A DNA stretch of 64,000 nucleotides from Chryseobacterium gleum. GTDB lineage: Bacteria; Bacteroidota; Bacteroidia; Flavobacteriales; Weeksellaceae. Under the pieces are notes generated by a model. That model saw only the letters and a program-made list of their open reading frames with translations, was not told where the DNA came from and searched no databases. A program made the translations under genes and the position numbers. Below, piece by piece: positions 30,600-37,948 of this stretch (position 1 is its first letter; each line of letters opens with the position of its first letter). Location of the stretch: contig NZ_LR134289.1 of the NCBI RefSeq assembly GCF_900636535.1, positions 3,365,001 through 3,429,000 on the forward strand, in the 5' to 3' direction.

Positions 30600-30800
30600 A
30601 TGATCGAGATTATATTGATGCTATTAGGTTTAGCATTCTCAAACAATAATGCCAATACAACAACTGCAAATGATAATAACCCAACTACTGTAACAACTCA
30701 AACTCAAGGTGGGGCTACGGATCCTGGAGGATCTACAGGGGAAAGTGGGGGAAGCGATACGGGAGGAGACACAGGTCCTGTTCTGCCACCTAAAAAATAG
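30600..30800 (+). CDS. Small low-complexity Thr/Asn/Gly-rich peptide
   Basis: A 66-residue peptide. A hydrophobic start (MIEIILMLLGLAFS) is followed by an NNNANTTTANDNN stretch, a Gly/Ser/Thr/Asp-rich segment and a VLPPKK end. It lacks positive charges before the hydrophobic part, so a classical signal peptide is uncertain; it may be membrane-associated or exported. AAGGAA precedes the ATG at a plausible ribosome-binding distance, and a terminator follows at once, which supports a real gene. It lies between a structured leader and a sensor kinase gene. No family is recognised. Confidence 0.6.
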   Translation: MIEIILMLLGLAFSNNNANTTTANDNNPTTVTTQTQGGATDPGGSTGESGGSDTGGDTGPVLPPKK

Positions 30801-30806
30801 AAAATC

Positions 30807-30840
30807 AAACCGTTCTACATTAGAGCGGTTTTTTTTATTT
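30807..30840 (+). terminator. Intrinsic terminator
   Basis: AACCGTTC and GAGCGGTT (one G-T pair) are followed by an eight-T run (30829-30836), directly behind the small peptide gene and 8 bases before the sensor kinase ATG. Confidence 0.85.
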
Positions 30841-30847
30841 TAGTAAA

Positions 30848-32485
30848 ATGATACGATATCTATTACTTATTCTGATGTTTTTTGTTGCTTGTGAAAAGAA
30901 ACAAGCAATTCATAATGTTTCTCAGGCAGATAAATTGTATGATGAAGGTGCCAATCTTCTCCTTAAAGATAATGTTGAAGCCTATAAAAAGTTTCAAAAA
31001 GCCCTACATTATTATTATAAAGTAAGAGATTCATCTAACATTTCTAAAAGCTTGATATGTCAGGCTATAGCTCAAAAATATACAGGAGATATATTTGGTG
31101 CTGAAACCACATTAGTAGATGCTCTCACCTTTATGAAAGAAGGGGACGAAAGTCTTTATTCTGCATATAGTACACTTGGAGATATAAAATATGCACAAAA
31201 AGAATACACATCTGCTGAAGAATGGTATAGTAAAGGCCTTTCCGAAAAAAATATTTCTCAAAAGGACAGATTTGACATGCTTAATAACAAAGGTGCTTCT
31301 GAATATAGGCAAAAGAAATATTCTTCAGCATTGAGAACATTACAAAGTATAGATCTAAAAAATGTAAAGGATATTAATCTAAAAAACAGGATTCAAGAAA
31401 ATATTGTATATACTCAATGGTTACAAAATAAAAACTATCCCGCTCAATCAGAGTTTGAAAAACTATTAAAGCTTAAATTAAAAAATGAAGATAATTGGGG
31501 GGCAAATTCAAGCTATTCTCATTTAGCAGAGATAAATCAGGATAGTAATCCTACCAAGTCTTTATACTATGCACAACAAATGCTTAATATCGCTAACAAA
31601 ATAAAAAGTCCTGATGATAGACTTGAAGCGATAGAAAAGATATCATTAGTTGACAATCCTTCTAATGCAATTAAAAACTTCAAACTCTACAAAAACTTAT
31701 CTGACAGTATTCAAAACTATAAAAATGATAATAGAAATCGATTTGCTTATATAAAATATGATAGCGAAAAGAAAGAAATAGAAAATCAAAGATTAAAGGC
31801 TGACAACTCACAAAAAAAACTTAATATTTTGTTATTATTAATGGCCTTAATCTTAGCTCTTATTGTTATTGTATGGTTTCGTAAGCGCCAGATAAGATTA
31901 AAACAAGAAAAAGAAATCGAGGTAAAAAACACGCAACTCAAAATGTCGAAGAAAGTTCATGATGTGGTTGCCAATGGAATCTACCAGGTGATGACAAAGA
32001 TTGAAAACCAGGAAGACTTCGACCGGGATAAAGCGCTTGACGAACTGGAATTTGTATATGAAAAATCCAGGGATATTTCCTATGATAAAATTGGGGAAGA
32101 AAAAGAGTTCAGCAAAGTCGTCTCAGAGCTTATTGCTTCTTTTAATAATGATACCGTAAAAACCTTTACCGCTGGAAACAGCCCTGCGATCTGGGAGTCC
32201 GTTTCTCCTACAGTAAAAGAGGAAGTTTACCAAATGGTCCGTGAGCTGATGGTGAATATGAAAAAGCACAGCCGGGCCAGTCATGTTGCGGTTAAATTTG
32301 AAAAAATAAACAATGTCGTTGAAATTCAGTACAAAGACAATGGAATAGGAATTCCGGGAGACCTTGTGTATAAAAATGGCTTACGAAATACGGCATCCCG
32401 CATTGAAGCGATTAAAGGAACCATTACTTTTGACACGAAAATTGAAAAAGGGCTGAAGGTCAATCTTTCATTCCCTGTTTCCTAA
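30848..32485 (+). CDS. TPR-containing sensor histidine kinase
   Basis: A 545-residue protein. The signal ends FVAC (Cys15), a possible lipoprotein site. Residues 25-290 form TPR-like helical repeats, a transmembrane helix spans 327-344, and a short coiled coil follows. The kinase region has a candidate phospho-acceptor His371 (KKVHDVVANGIYQ), the N box RELMVNMKKHSRAS and the G1 box DNGIGIP. This is the HisKA_3/LytS-like type common with LuxR-type regulators. A response regulator follows 10 bases later. The TPR part is far more AT-rich than the kinase part, suggesting a mosaic origin. The signal sensed is unknown. Confidence 0.88.
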   Translation: MIRYLLLILMFFVACEKKQAIHNVSQADKLYDEGANLLLKDNVEAYKKFQKALHYYYKVRDSSNISKSLICQAIAQKYTGDIFGAETTLVDALTFMKEGDESLYSAYSTLGDIKYAQKEYTSAEEWYSKGLSEKNISQKDRFDMLNNKGASEYRQKKYSSALRTLQSIDLKNVKDINLKNRIQENIVYTQWLQNKNYPAQSEFEKLLKLKLKNEDNWGANSSYSHLAEINQDSNPTKSLYYAQQMLNIANKIKSPDDRLEAIEKISLVDNPSNAIKNFKLYKNLSDSIQNYKNDNRNRFAYIKYDSEKKEIENQRLKADNSQKKLNILLLLMALILALIVIVWFRKRQIRLKQEKEIEVKNTQLKMSKKVHDVVANGIYQVMTKIENQEDFDRDKALDELEFVYEKSRDISYDKIGEEKEFSKVVSELIASFNNDTVKTFTAGNSPAIWESVSPTVKEEVYQMVRELMVNMKKHSRASHVAVKFEKINNVVEIQYKDNGIGIPGDLVYKNGLRNTASRIEAIKGTITFDTKIEKGLKVNLSFPVS

Positions 32486-32495
32486 CCATCCAGCC

Positions 32496-33158
32496 ATGTT
32501 CAAAAAAGTTTTAATCGTTGAAGATCAGGAAGTCATGAACCGGGGAGTCCTGAATACAATAAAAGAATTAAATATCCCTGATTTTGATTATGTAACCTAT
32601 TGTGATGAAGCCTTAAGCAGAATCAGAACAGCTTTGGAAAGGAAAAACCCATATGATCTGCTTATTGCTGATCTTTCATTTGAAAAAGACCATATTCCCC
32701 AGAAACTTCGTTCCGGACAGGAACTTATTCTTGAAGCAAAAAAAGTTCAGCCGGCTTTAAAAGTAGTGGTATTTTCTGTTGAAAAGAAAGCAAAAACAAT
32801 TGACGACCTTTACAAAATCTATCAGATTGACGGGTTTGTAAGCAAGGCAAGGCGTGACGGACAAGATCTGAAAAGCACAATACGGAAAATCTTTAACGGA
32901 GAAACCGTAATTCCCCAGGAAATTCTGAATACAATGCGTCATATTTCTTCTGAGTTTGATGCGTATGATATCAAATTGCTTGAGCTGTTAGCTAAAGGCT
33001 ATAAGCAAAGTGAAATAAGCACTTCTCTGAAACAACAAAGAATGATGCCATATGGCATCAGGTCTATCGAAAGGAGACTGAACGAACTCAGAGACAGTCT
33101 CGGCGCAAAAAATAATATTGAGATGATCGTAATCTGCAAAGATATTGGCCTCATCTGA
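32496..33158 (+). CDS. LuxR-type response regulator, copy 1
   Basis: A 220-residue two-domain regulator. The receiver has acidic Glu9-Asp10, the phosphorylatable Asp59 (LLIADLSF), Ser94 and Lys117 (FVSKARR). The C-terminal part (YDIKLLELLAKGYKQSEIS...RSIERRLNELRDSLGAKNNIEM) reads as a LuxR/GerE-like helix-turn-helix, with several extra residues between the helices. It is co-transcribed with the sensor kinase (10-base gap) and is most likely its partner. Confidence 0.88.
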   Translation: MFKKVLIVEDQEVMNRGVLNTIKELNIPDFDYVTYCDEALSRIRTALERKNPYDLLIADLSFEKDHIPQKLRSGQELILEAKKVQPALKVVVFSVEKKAKTIDDLYKIYQIDGFVSKARRDGQDLKSTIRKIFNGETVIPQEILNTMRHISSEFDAYDIKLLELLAKGYKQSEISTSLKQQRMMPYGIRSIERRLNELRDSLGAKNNIEMIVICKDIGLI

Positions 33159-33192
33159 TCAGGCTTGCTGAAATATCATTTTTTCGTCCCTT

Positions 33193-33237
33193 TTACGTGA
33201 AACCGTAATGACGAAAAATTAAATGAATATACTTTTG
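33193..33237 (+). promoter_or_regulatory. Inverted-repeat operator and promoter, copy B
   Basis: TTACGT-GAAA-CCGTAA (33193-33208) is followed after 21 bases by TACTTTTG (33230-33237), a TAnnTTTG -7 box. The distance from operator start to -7 start is 37 bases, identical to copy C. The operator lies where a -33 element would be. It serves the second response regulator gene, suggesting autoregulation or cross-regulation. Confidence 0.72.
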
Positions 33238-33273
33238 AGGACTTAAACATTTTTTTAATTAAACCGTATAACC

Positions 33274-33939
33274 ATGTTCAAAAAAATTTTAATTGCCGAA
33301 GATCATGAAAGCATCAATATTTCTGTTCAGAAAACCCTTGAAGAGCTGAATATTCCCACCGTAGATTATGTGTATTACTGTGATGATGCTATTGGAAAAA
33401 TTCAGAAAGCGTTACGGGAAGAATATCCTTATGACCTGTTGATTACAGATCTGTATTATGAAGAAGATCATCATGAACAAAACCTTAAAGACGGAAAAGA
33501 ACTCATCAGAAAAGCAAAAGAGATACAGCCTGATTTGAAAATCATTGTATTTTCGGCAGAACATAAAACGGGTGTAATAGAAAATCTTTTTTCAGATTAT
33601 GAAATCAACGGATATATCCGTAAAGCCAGAAACGATTCAAAAGAACTGAAAAAGGCCATTGCATCTGTATATATCGGCGAAAACTATTTATCTTTTGATC
33701 TGAAGCAGGATATGAAAAAGTTCAACAGCTATGAGTTTTCTACATTTGATATCACCCTTGTCTCTCTCCTTTCTAAGGGAATCTTGCAAAAAAACATTCC
33801 TGCCCACCTCGAAGAAAGAAATATTAAACCCTCCAGCCTGAGCAGCGTTGAGAAGAGATTAAACAGTCTGAAGGAAGACCTTGAAATAAACAGCAATGAG
33901 CAGCTGGTAGCCTTCTGCAAGGACATCGGGATTATATAG
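33274..33939 (+). CDS. LuxR-type response regulator, copy 2
   Basis: A 221-residue paralogue of the preceding regulator, with the same spacing of Glu9-Asp10, Asp59 (LLITDLYY), Ser94 and Lys117 (YIRKARN). The C-terminal HTH-like region is more divergent (FDITLVSLLSKGILQKNIP...SSVEKRLNSLKEDLEINSNEQ). It has its own promoter with the shared operator and its own terminator, so it can be controlled separately from the kinase. Both regulators may be served by one kinase; this is inference. Confidence 0.88.
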   Translation: MFKKILIAEDHESINISVQKTLEELNIPTVDYVYYCDDAIGKIQKALREEYPYDLLITDLYYEEDHHEQNLKDGKELIRKAKEIQPDLKIIVFSAEHKTGVIENLFSDYEINGYIRKARNDSKELKKAIASVYIGENYLSFDLKQDMKKFNSYEFSTFDITLVSLLSKGILQKNIPAHLEERNIKPSSLSSVEKRLNSLKEDLEINSNEQLVAFCKDIGII

Positions 33940-33962
33940 TATATAATTCATCTTACATACAG

Positions 33963-33990
33963 CCTTTCAAATTTTTTGAAAGGTTTTTTA
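33963..33990 (+). terminator. Intrinsic terminator
   Basis: CCTTTCAAA (33963-33971) and TTTGAAAGG (33975-33983) form a perfect stem with a 3-base loop and run into TTTTTT. Confidence 0.92.
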
Positions 33991-34003
33991 TTTTTTGCCC
34001 GTT

Positions 34004-34048
34004 TTACGGAAACCCGTAACGAACCAAAATTTAATGCTCATATTTTTG
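34004..34048 (+). promoter_or_regulatory. Inverted-repeat operator and promoter, copy C
   Basis: A perfect palindrome TTACGG-AAAC-CCGTAA (34004-34019) precedes TATTTTTG (34041-34048) by 21 bases. Spacing equals copy B. No TTG is present at -33, so an activator bound here could substitute for it. This is the predicted promoter of the ten-gene operon that follows. Confidence 0.75.
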
Positions 34049-34076
34049 GACTGTTAAACCAATAAAAATTTTTGCA

Positions 34077-34247
34077 ATGGAAAAAAAACCATTAGGAACA
34101 AAAGCGAAGACAGGAGAAAATTGTCCTGAATCTGGAGTTTGGAAAGTCGTTGGAAATCCTTCTACAACCGCTCCAATTTCAAAAGGAAATAGAATGCCTC
34201 CTTATGATGGTAAAGCTGTTACTTGGGAATTAATTCAGTACGCTTAA
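34077..34247 (+). CDS. 56-residue protein heading the operon
   Basis: A short gene: MEKKPLGTKAKTGENC, then PESGVWKVVG, then APISKGNRMPPYDG and KAVTWELIQYA. The pattern TG-x2-CPxSGxW ... KG-x2-MPP-x2-G-x2-VxW-x-L looks like a compact conserved module that I have the impression of seeing attached to other bacterial proteins, but I cannot name a family. It has a single cysteine, no signal peptide and no membrane segment. It is the first gene after operator copy C, with a leader of about 25 bases. Confidence 0.65.
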   Translation: MEKKPLGTKAKTGENCPESGVWKVVGNPSTTAPISKGNRMPPYDGKAVTWELIQYA

Positions 34248-34259
34248 CAAATCATTATT

Positions 34260-34292
34260 TCCAGTGATTATTAACAAAAAATGATCACTGGA
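34260..34292 (+). promoter_or_regulatory. Intercistronic hairpin
   Basis: TCCAGTGATTATT (34260-34272) pairs with AATGATCACTGGA (34280-34292) with one mismatch. No T-run follows, so it is more likely an mRNA-processing or stabilising hairpin than a terminator. It sits between the 56-residue gene and the rest of the operon. Confidence 0.5.
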
Positions 34293-34314
34293 TTATCTAA
34301 TAAACAAAATAATC

Positions 34315-34653
34315 ATGGGAAAATTCGTAATCACACAAAGAATCAACAAAGAGTATCAGTTTAATCTGAAAGCCGGAAACGGTGAAATTATTTTAACCAG
34401 TGAAGGGTATGTTCAGAAAGCATCATGCCAGAAAGGTATTGAATCTGTAAAAGTCAATTCTCAGGATCTTTCAAGGTATGACAGAAGACTTGCAAAAAAT
34501 GGAAAAGACTATTTCGTTCTAAAAGCAAGAAACGGTGAAATTATAGGGAACAGCCAGATGTATAGTACAAAATCCGGAATGGAAAATGGTATTGCTTCTG
34601 TAAAATCAAATGCCCCGACAGCTGAAATCATTGACGAAACTTTAAAAAACTAA
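34315..34653 (+). CDS. YegP-family protein with two DUF1508 repeats
   Basis: A 112-residue protein made of two tandem ~45-residue repeats: FNLKAGNGEIILTSEGY...KGIESVK and FVLKARNGEIIGNSQMY...NGIASVK. The F-x-LKA-NGEII-S-x-Y-x(5-6)-GI-SVK pattern is the DUF1508/YegP signature. Proteins of this family are small, soluble and of unknown molecular role, often reported in stress or defence settings. It ends 5 bases before the nuclease-like gene. Confidence 0.9.
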   Translation: MGKFVITQRINKEYQFNLKAGNGEIILTSEGYVQKASCQKGIESVKVNSQDLSRYDRRLAKNGKDYFVLKARNGEIIGNSQMYSTKSGMENGIASVKSNAPTAEIIDETLKN

Positions 34654-34658
34654 ACACT

Positions 34659-35729
34659 ATGGATCTCAAAATTAAACTGGAGCAATTGCAGCAGAAAGTT
34701 ATGGGGCTTAAAGACCAGATCGGAACTGAAGAAGCCACAAAAAATGCATTCGTGATGCCTTTTATACAAATCCTGGGATATGATATTTTTAATCCCACAG
34801 AAGTGGTTCCCGAGCACGTTTGTGATATCGGAACAAAAAAAGGAGAAAAGGTAGATTATGTGATCAAAAATAATGATGAACCTATCTTCATTATCGAGTG
34901 CAAACACTGGAAGGAAAGTGCAGATGCCCATAATTCACAGCTTCACAGGTATTATCATGTTTCGAAAACGAGATTCGGAGTTTTGACCAATGGAATTGTG
35001 TACAACTTTTATACAGATCTGGAAAAGCCCAATATTATGGACGAAAAACCGTTTTTCACCATCAATATTGAAGATTTAAAAGACAGTTCCATCAAAATTC
35101 TGGAAAGTTTCACCAAAAAAAATTATAACCTGGAAAGTATACTTGATTCTGCAGAAGCATTAAAGTATATCAAAGCCATCAGAAAGGAATTCGAAAAGGA
35201 AATTGAAAATCCATCTGATGAATTGGTAAAACTTCTGGTGAACCTCTTCTTTGAGAAACCTTTAACAGCCAACAGAATGATTTCTTTTAAAGAGTATGCT
35301 AAAAAAGCATTAACTACTTCTATTAATGAATCAATTAGTTTCCGGTTAAAGTCCGCATTGAGTATTAATGAACAGATAGAGAAAAAAGAAGATGATGTAA
35401 AATCATCACAATCTATTGATCAAAATAATGACTCTAAAATTATCACCACAGAAGAAGAGCTGGAAGGGTTTCAGATTGTAAAAGCCATTTTGAGAGAGAA
35501 AATTCCTTCTTCAAGAATTGCCTATCGGGATACTTTATCCTATTTCGGGATTTTATTAGATGACAATAACAGAAAACCACTTTGCAGATTACACTTCAAT
35601 ACAACAAATAAATACCTGGAAACTTTCCACAACGGAAAAGAAGCAGGAGAAAAGATTTTATTGAATACCCTTGATGAAATTTATAATTACAGAAATCAGC
35701 TTCATCTGACGCTGGAAAACTATGGATAA
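34659..35729 (+). CDS. Type I restriction R-like nuclease-domain protein (HsdR_N)
   Basis: A 356-residue protein. The N-terminal half has the PD-(D/E)xK core of HsdR N-terminal domains: NAFVMPFIQILGYDIFNPTEV, Asp66 (EKVDYVI), Glu80-x-Lys82 (IIECKHW) and Gln94 (QLHRYY). There is no helicase domain, so it is not a complete restriction subunit. A linker (about 250-280) and a separate C-terminal domain (EGFQIVKAILRE...CRLHFN...LDEIYNYR) follow. No methylase or specificity subunit is nearby. It could cleave or bind nucleic acid as an effector; that is inference from the intact catalytic residues. Confidence 0.85.
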   Translation: MDLKIKLEQLQQKVMGLKDQIGTEEATKNAFVMPFIQILGYDIFNPTEVVPEHVCDIGTKKGEKVDYVIKNNDEPIFIIECKHWKESADAHNSQLHRYYHVSKTRFGVLTNGIVYNFYTDLEKPNIMDEKPFFTINIEDLKDSSIKILESFTKKNYNLESILDSAEALKYIKAIRKEFEKEIENPSDELVKLLVNLFFEKPLTANRMISFKEYAKKALTTSINESISFRLKSALSINEQIEKKEDDVKSSQSIDQNNDSKIITTEEELEGFQIVKAILREKIPSSRIAYRDTLSYFGILLDDNNRKPLCRLHFNTTNKYLETFHNGKEAGEKILLNTLDEIYNYRNQLHLTLENYG

Positions 35730-35741
35730 AAATTAATAGCC

Positions 35742-36251
35742 ATGAAAAAACTAATTCCATTCATATTACTGATCTTCACTTTATTTCCATTAATTTCTTG
35801 TTTTAAAGCCAATGACAATGTAGGATACGGTGGGAGATGTACCGGTTCCGCCAATTGTACGGCCTGTTCAAATTGCTCAGGCTGCGGACACTGCAGCAGC
35901 GGAGGAGTCTGTGGAGTCTGCCGTGGTGGATATTCCGAGAGGAGCTCTTCAAAAAGCAAGTCTAAAAAAGATAAATCTTCGGATTCCTACAAATCTTCAA
36001 AGCCCCACACTGGTAAACCTCCAAAAGTATTTATTGATAAGGTAAACATCAATCTTAACTCTAACAACAGATACATTGCAGGCATTTCAACAACAAATGT
36101 TTATGAAAAACCGACTTTTAAATCTAAAGTAATAACAACAGTTCCTAAAGATACCAAACTAACACAGCTCTCAAAGGAAGGATCATGGTATAAAGTACAG
36201 GTTAAATCAAGTAGAAAAATAGGATATGTTTTCAATAAAGATGTCAAATAA
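35742..36251 (+). CDS. Cys-rich lipoprotein with SH3-like domain
   Basis: A 169-residue protein. The signal peptide ends PLISC (Cys20, lipoprotein). Residues about 33-62 contain eight cysteines in a Gly/Ser-rich setting (RCTGSANCTACSNCSGCGHC, then CGVC), likely disulfide-linked or metal-binding. A Ser/Lys-rich linker follows, then a bacterial SH3b-type domain from about residue 105 (STTNVYEKPTFKSKVITTVP...GSWYKVQVKS..KIGYVFNKDV), a fold that often binds peptidoglycan. It sits between the nuclease-like and PH-domain genes in the operon. Confidence 0.85.
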   Translation: MKKLIPFILLIFTLFPLISCFKANDNVGYGGRCTGSANCTACSNCSGCGHCSSGGVCGVCRGGYSERSSSKSKSKKDKSSDSYKSSKPHTGKPPKVFIDKVNINLNSNNRYIAGISTTNVYEKPTFKSKVITTVPKDTKLTQLSKEGSWYKVQVKSSRKIGYVFNKDVK

Positions 36252-36268
36252 TCAAAAAACAAAATAAC

Positions 36269-36895
36269 ATGAACTTAAAAAAATTTTTAAATGAAGAACA
36301 GGATCCTCAAGCTGTTGAAAAGCTGTTAGGAAGAATCAACAGTTTACTTACCTCACAAGAATTTGTAGAATATATAGCTGTTCAGAAGAAACCTGTGATC
36401 AATTTATCTCCTGATTGTATTGCTCTAACCAACAGAAGAATTATTTTCTGCAGGCCGAAAACCTTTGGGTTATCCATGGATTTTCAGGATTATAACTGGG
36501 TAGACATCGCTGATTGTCATATCAAAGAAGGAATTGTTGGCTCTACTTTTACAATGAGAACAACAAAAAATTATACTAATATGATGGATTATCTGCCTAA
36601 AAATCAAGCCAGAAAGCTATATCAGTTTGCACAGGAAGTAGAAGAAAGAATGCGCGGTGTAAGAAGAGAAAAAAATCTTGAAACTTTGAGGGCTTCCGCA
36701 GGAGGGGTTACTGTAAACAATGCGACCCCTATCATCACGCAACCTCAACCATTTCAGGAAGAAAAAAAGCCACTGCTAATAGAAAATGAAGATCCTTTTG
36801 CCTTATTGCAGAAGCTGAAAGACTTAAAAGAGAACGGAATAATCTCTCCCGAAGAATTTGAAATAAAAAAGAACGAAATTTTATCAAGAGTTTAA
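36269..36895 (+). CDS. Bacterial PH-domain protein with SHOCT tail
   Basis: A 208-residue protein. The N-terminal ~130 residues fit a bacterial pleckstrin-like domain (VEYIAVQKKPVINLSPDCIALTNRRIIF...DYNWVDIADCHIKEG). A linker leads to a C-terminal SHOCT motif at about 178-208 (FALLQKLKDLKENGIISPEEFE). PH-SHOCT proteins are usually cytosolic or membrane-proximal and help oligomerise. No signal peptide is seen. It ends 3 bases before the TM2 gene, indicating tight coupling. Confidence 0.88.
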   Translation: MNLKKFLNEEQDPQAVEKLLGRINSLLTSQEFVEYIAVQKKPVINLSPDCIALTNRRIIFCRPKTFGLSMDFQDYNWVDIADCHIKEGIVGSTFTMRTTKNYTNMMDYLPKNQARKLYQFAQEVEERMRGVRREKNLETLRASAGGVTVNNATPIITQPQPFQEEKKPLLIENEDPFALLQKLKDLKENGIISPEEFEIKKNEILSRV

Positions 36896-36898
36896 ATT

Positions 36899-37114
36899 AT
36901 GAAATCAAAATCTACCGCCGCATTACTTGCTTTTTTCCTGGGAGGATTAGGCATTCACAGATTCTACTTAGGTCAGAATGGTGTGGGAATACTTTATCTT
37001 GTATTTTGCTGGACATTCATTCCCGCATTAGTTGCATTTTTTGATTTCTTCGTACTTATTTTTATGTCTGAAAACCGTTTTAATTGTAAATATAATTTTA
37101 ACACAGGATTTTAA
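36899..37114 (+). CDS. TM2-domain protein
   Basis: A 71-residue membrane protein that is essentially one TM2 domain: a helix (AALLAFFLGGLGIHRFYLGQ), a turn with the conserved GxHRFYLGQ signature, and a second helix (GILYLVFCWTFIPALVAFFDFFVLIF). TM2 proteins form a hairpin in the inner membrane; their functions in bacteria are mostly unknown. Confidence 0.92.
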   Translation: MKSKSTAALLAFFLGGLGIHRFYLGQNGVGILYLVFCWTFIPALVAFFDFFVLIFMSENRFNCKYNFNTGF

Positions 37115-37122
37115 ACAGCATC

Positions 37123-37530
37123 ATGAAACCATTTCTCACCATCTGTGCGTTATGTTGTTTTGCTGGTATTTTCAAACTTCCTATAGAATATTATACTTTT
37201 CTTAGAATTATTATTTCCATTGGAGCTTTATTGGTTTTATACAATACGCTGAGCTCTAGACAACATTATTTCAGTATACTATTTCTAATCATTCTCATTC
37301 TTTTCAATCCCGTTTTCCCAATTTATCTGTATCGGAAAAACATTTGGATCCCAATTGATATTATAACGGGAATTTTATTTCTGCTGATCAATTTCATAGA
37401 AAGAAAAGAACAAAAAAAAGAAGAAGAGGAAGAAATTATCGAAGAAACCTCAGAGCACTTACCTGCCATACACCAAAGAACTGTTTCCAGAGACAGAATT
37501 ATTAATCCTAAAACAACAAAACAAGAGTAA
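37123..37530 (+). CDS. Small multi-pass membrane protein (DUF6804-like)
   Basis: A 135-residue protein with about four hydrophobic helices in its first 90 residues (FLTICALCCFAGIF, FLRIIISIGALLVLYNTL, FSILFLIILILFNPVFPIYL, IDIITGILFLLINFI). A strongly acidic coiled stretch (KKEEEEEIIEETSE) and a basic tail follow. The ILFNPVFPIYLYRKNIWIPID block is reminiscent of DUF6804; I hold that family name loosely. It lies in the tight operon, 8 bases after the TM2 gene. Confidence 0.7.
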   Translation: MKPFLTICALCCFAGIFKLPIEYYTFLRIIISIGALLVLYNTLSSRQHYFSILFLIILILFNPVFPIYLYRKNIWIPIDIITGILFLLINFIERKEQKKEEEEEIIEETSEHLPAIHQRTVSRDRIINPKTTKQE

Positions 37531-37535
37531 CCATC

Positions 37536-37943
37536 ATGGAAAACAATCAAATAACAGAAAGCCTCAAAGCTCATTTTCTAAGACTCTATCAAATGGCAAT
37601 ATGTGATGACGATTTCAGTGCTTTAGAATTAAAAATGCTCTACAAATGTGCAGAAGAAAGAGGAATTTCATCAAAAAATTTAGATGAGATCCTTTTAAAT
37701 CCGATCAATTTAAAGTCATTGGTACCCCAAACGATCGAAGAAAAAGTAGATTATTTATATGATCTCACTGTCATGATCTGGGCTGATGGAATCATTTCTC
37801 CGAATGAATACTCTGCCATGCAAAAGTATGTTCTGATGTTTGGTTTTCTGGAAGAAAATACAACAGCTATTGTAGATTACCTCATTGAAGCTATAAAAAT
37901 CGGCAAGAACAAAAGCGAAATTTTATATGAATTAAAAAACTAA
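37536..37943 (+). CDS. TerB-like helical protein
   Basis: A 135-residue soluble all-helical protein. Two acidic repeats, CDDDFSALELKML and WADGIISPNEYSAM, follow the D-x2-[FI]-S-x2-E layout of TerB-like domains, which bind metal in tellurite-resistance TerB. In Ter systems TerB links membrane and soluble partners; here it sits next to membrane proteins and a vWA-like lipoprotein, a comparable set. The TerB label is based on pattern rather than alignment. Confidence 0.72.
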   Translation: MENNQITESLKAHFLRLYQMAICDDDFSALELKMLYKCAEERGISSKNLDEILLNPINLKSLVPQTIEEKVDYLYDLTVMIWADGIISPNEYSAMQKYVLMFGFLEENTTAIVDYLIEAIKIGKNKSEILYELKN

Positions 37944-37948
37944 TCATC

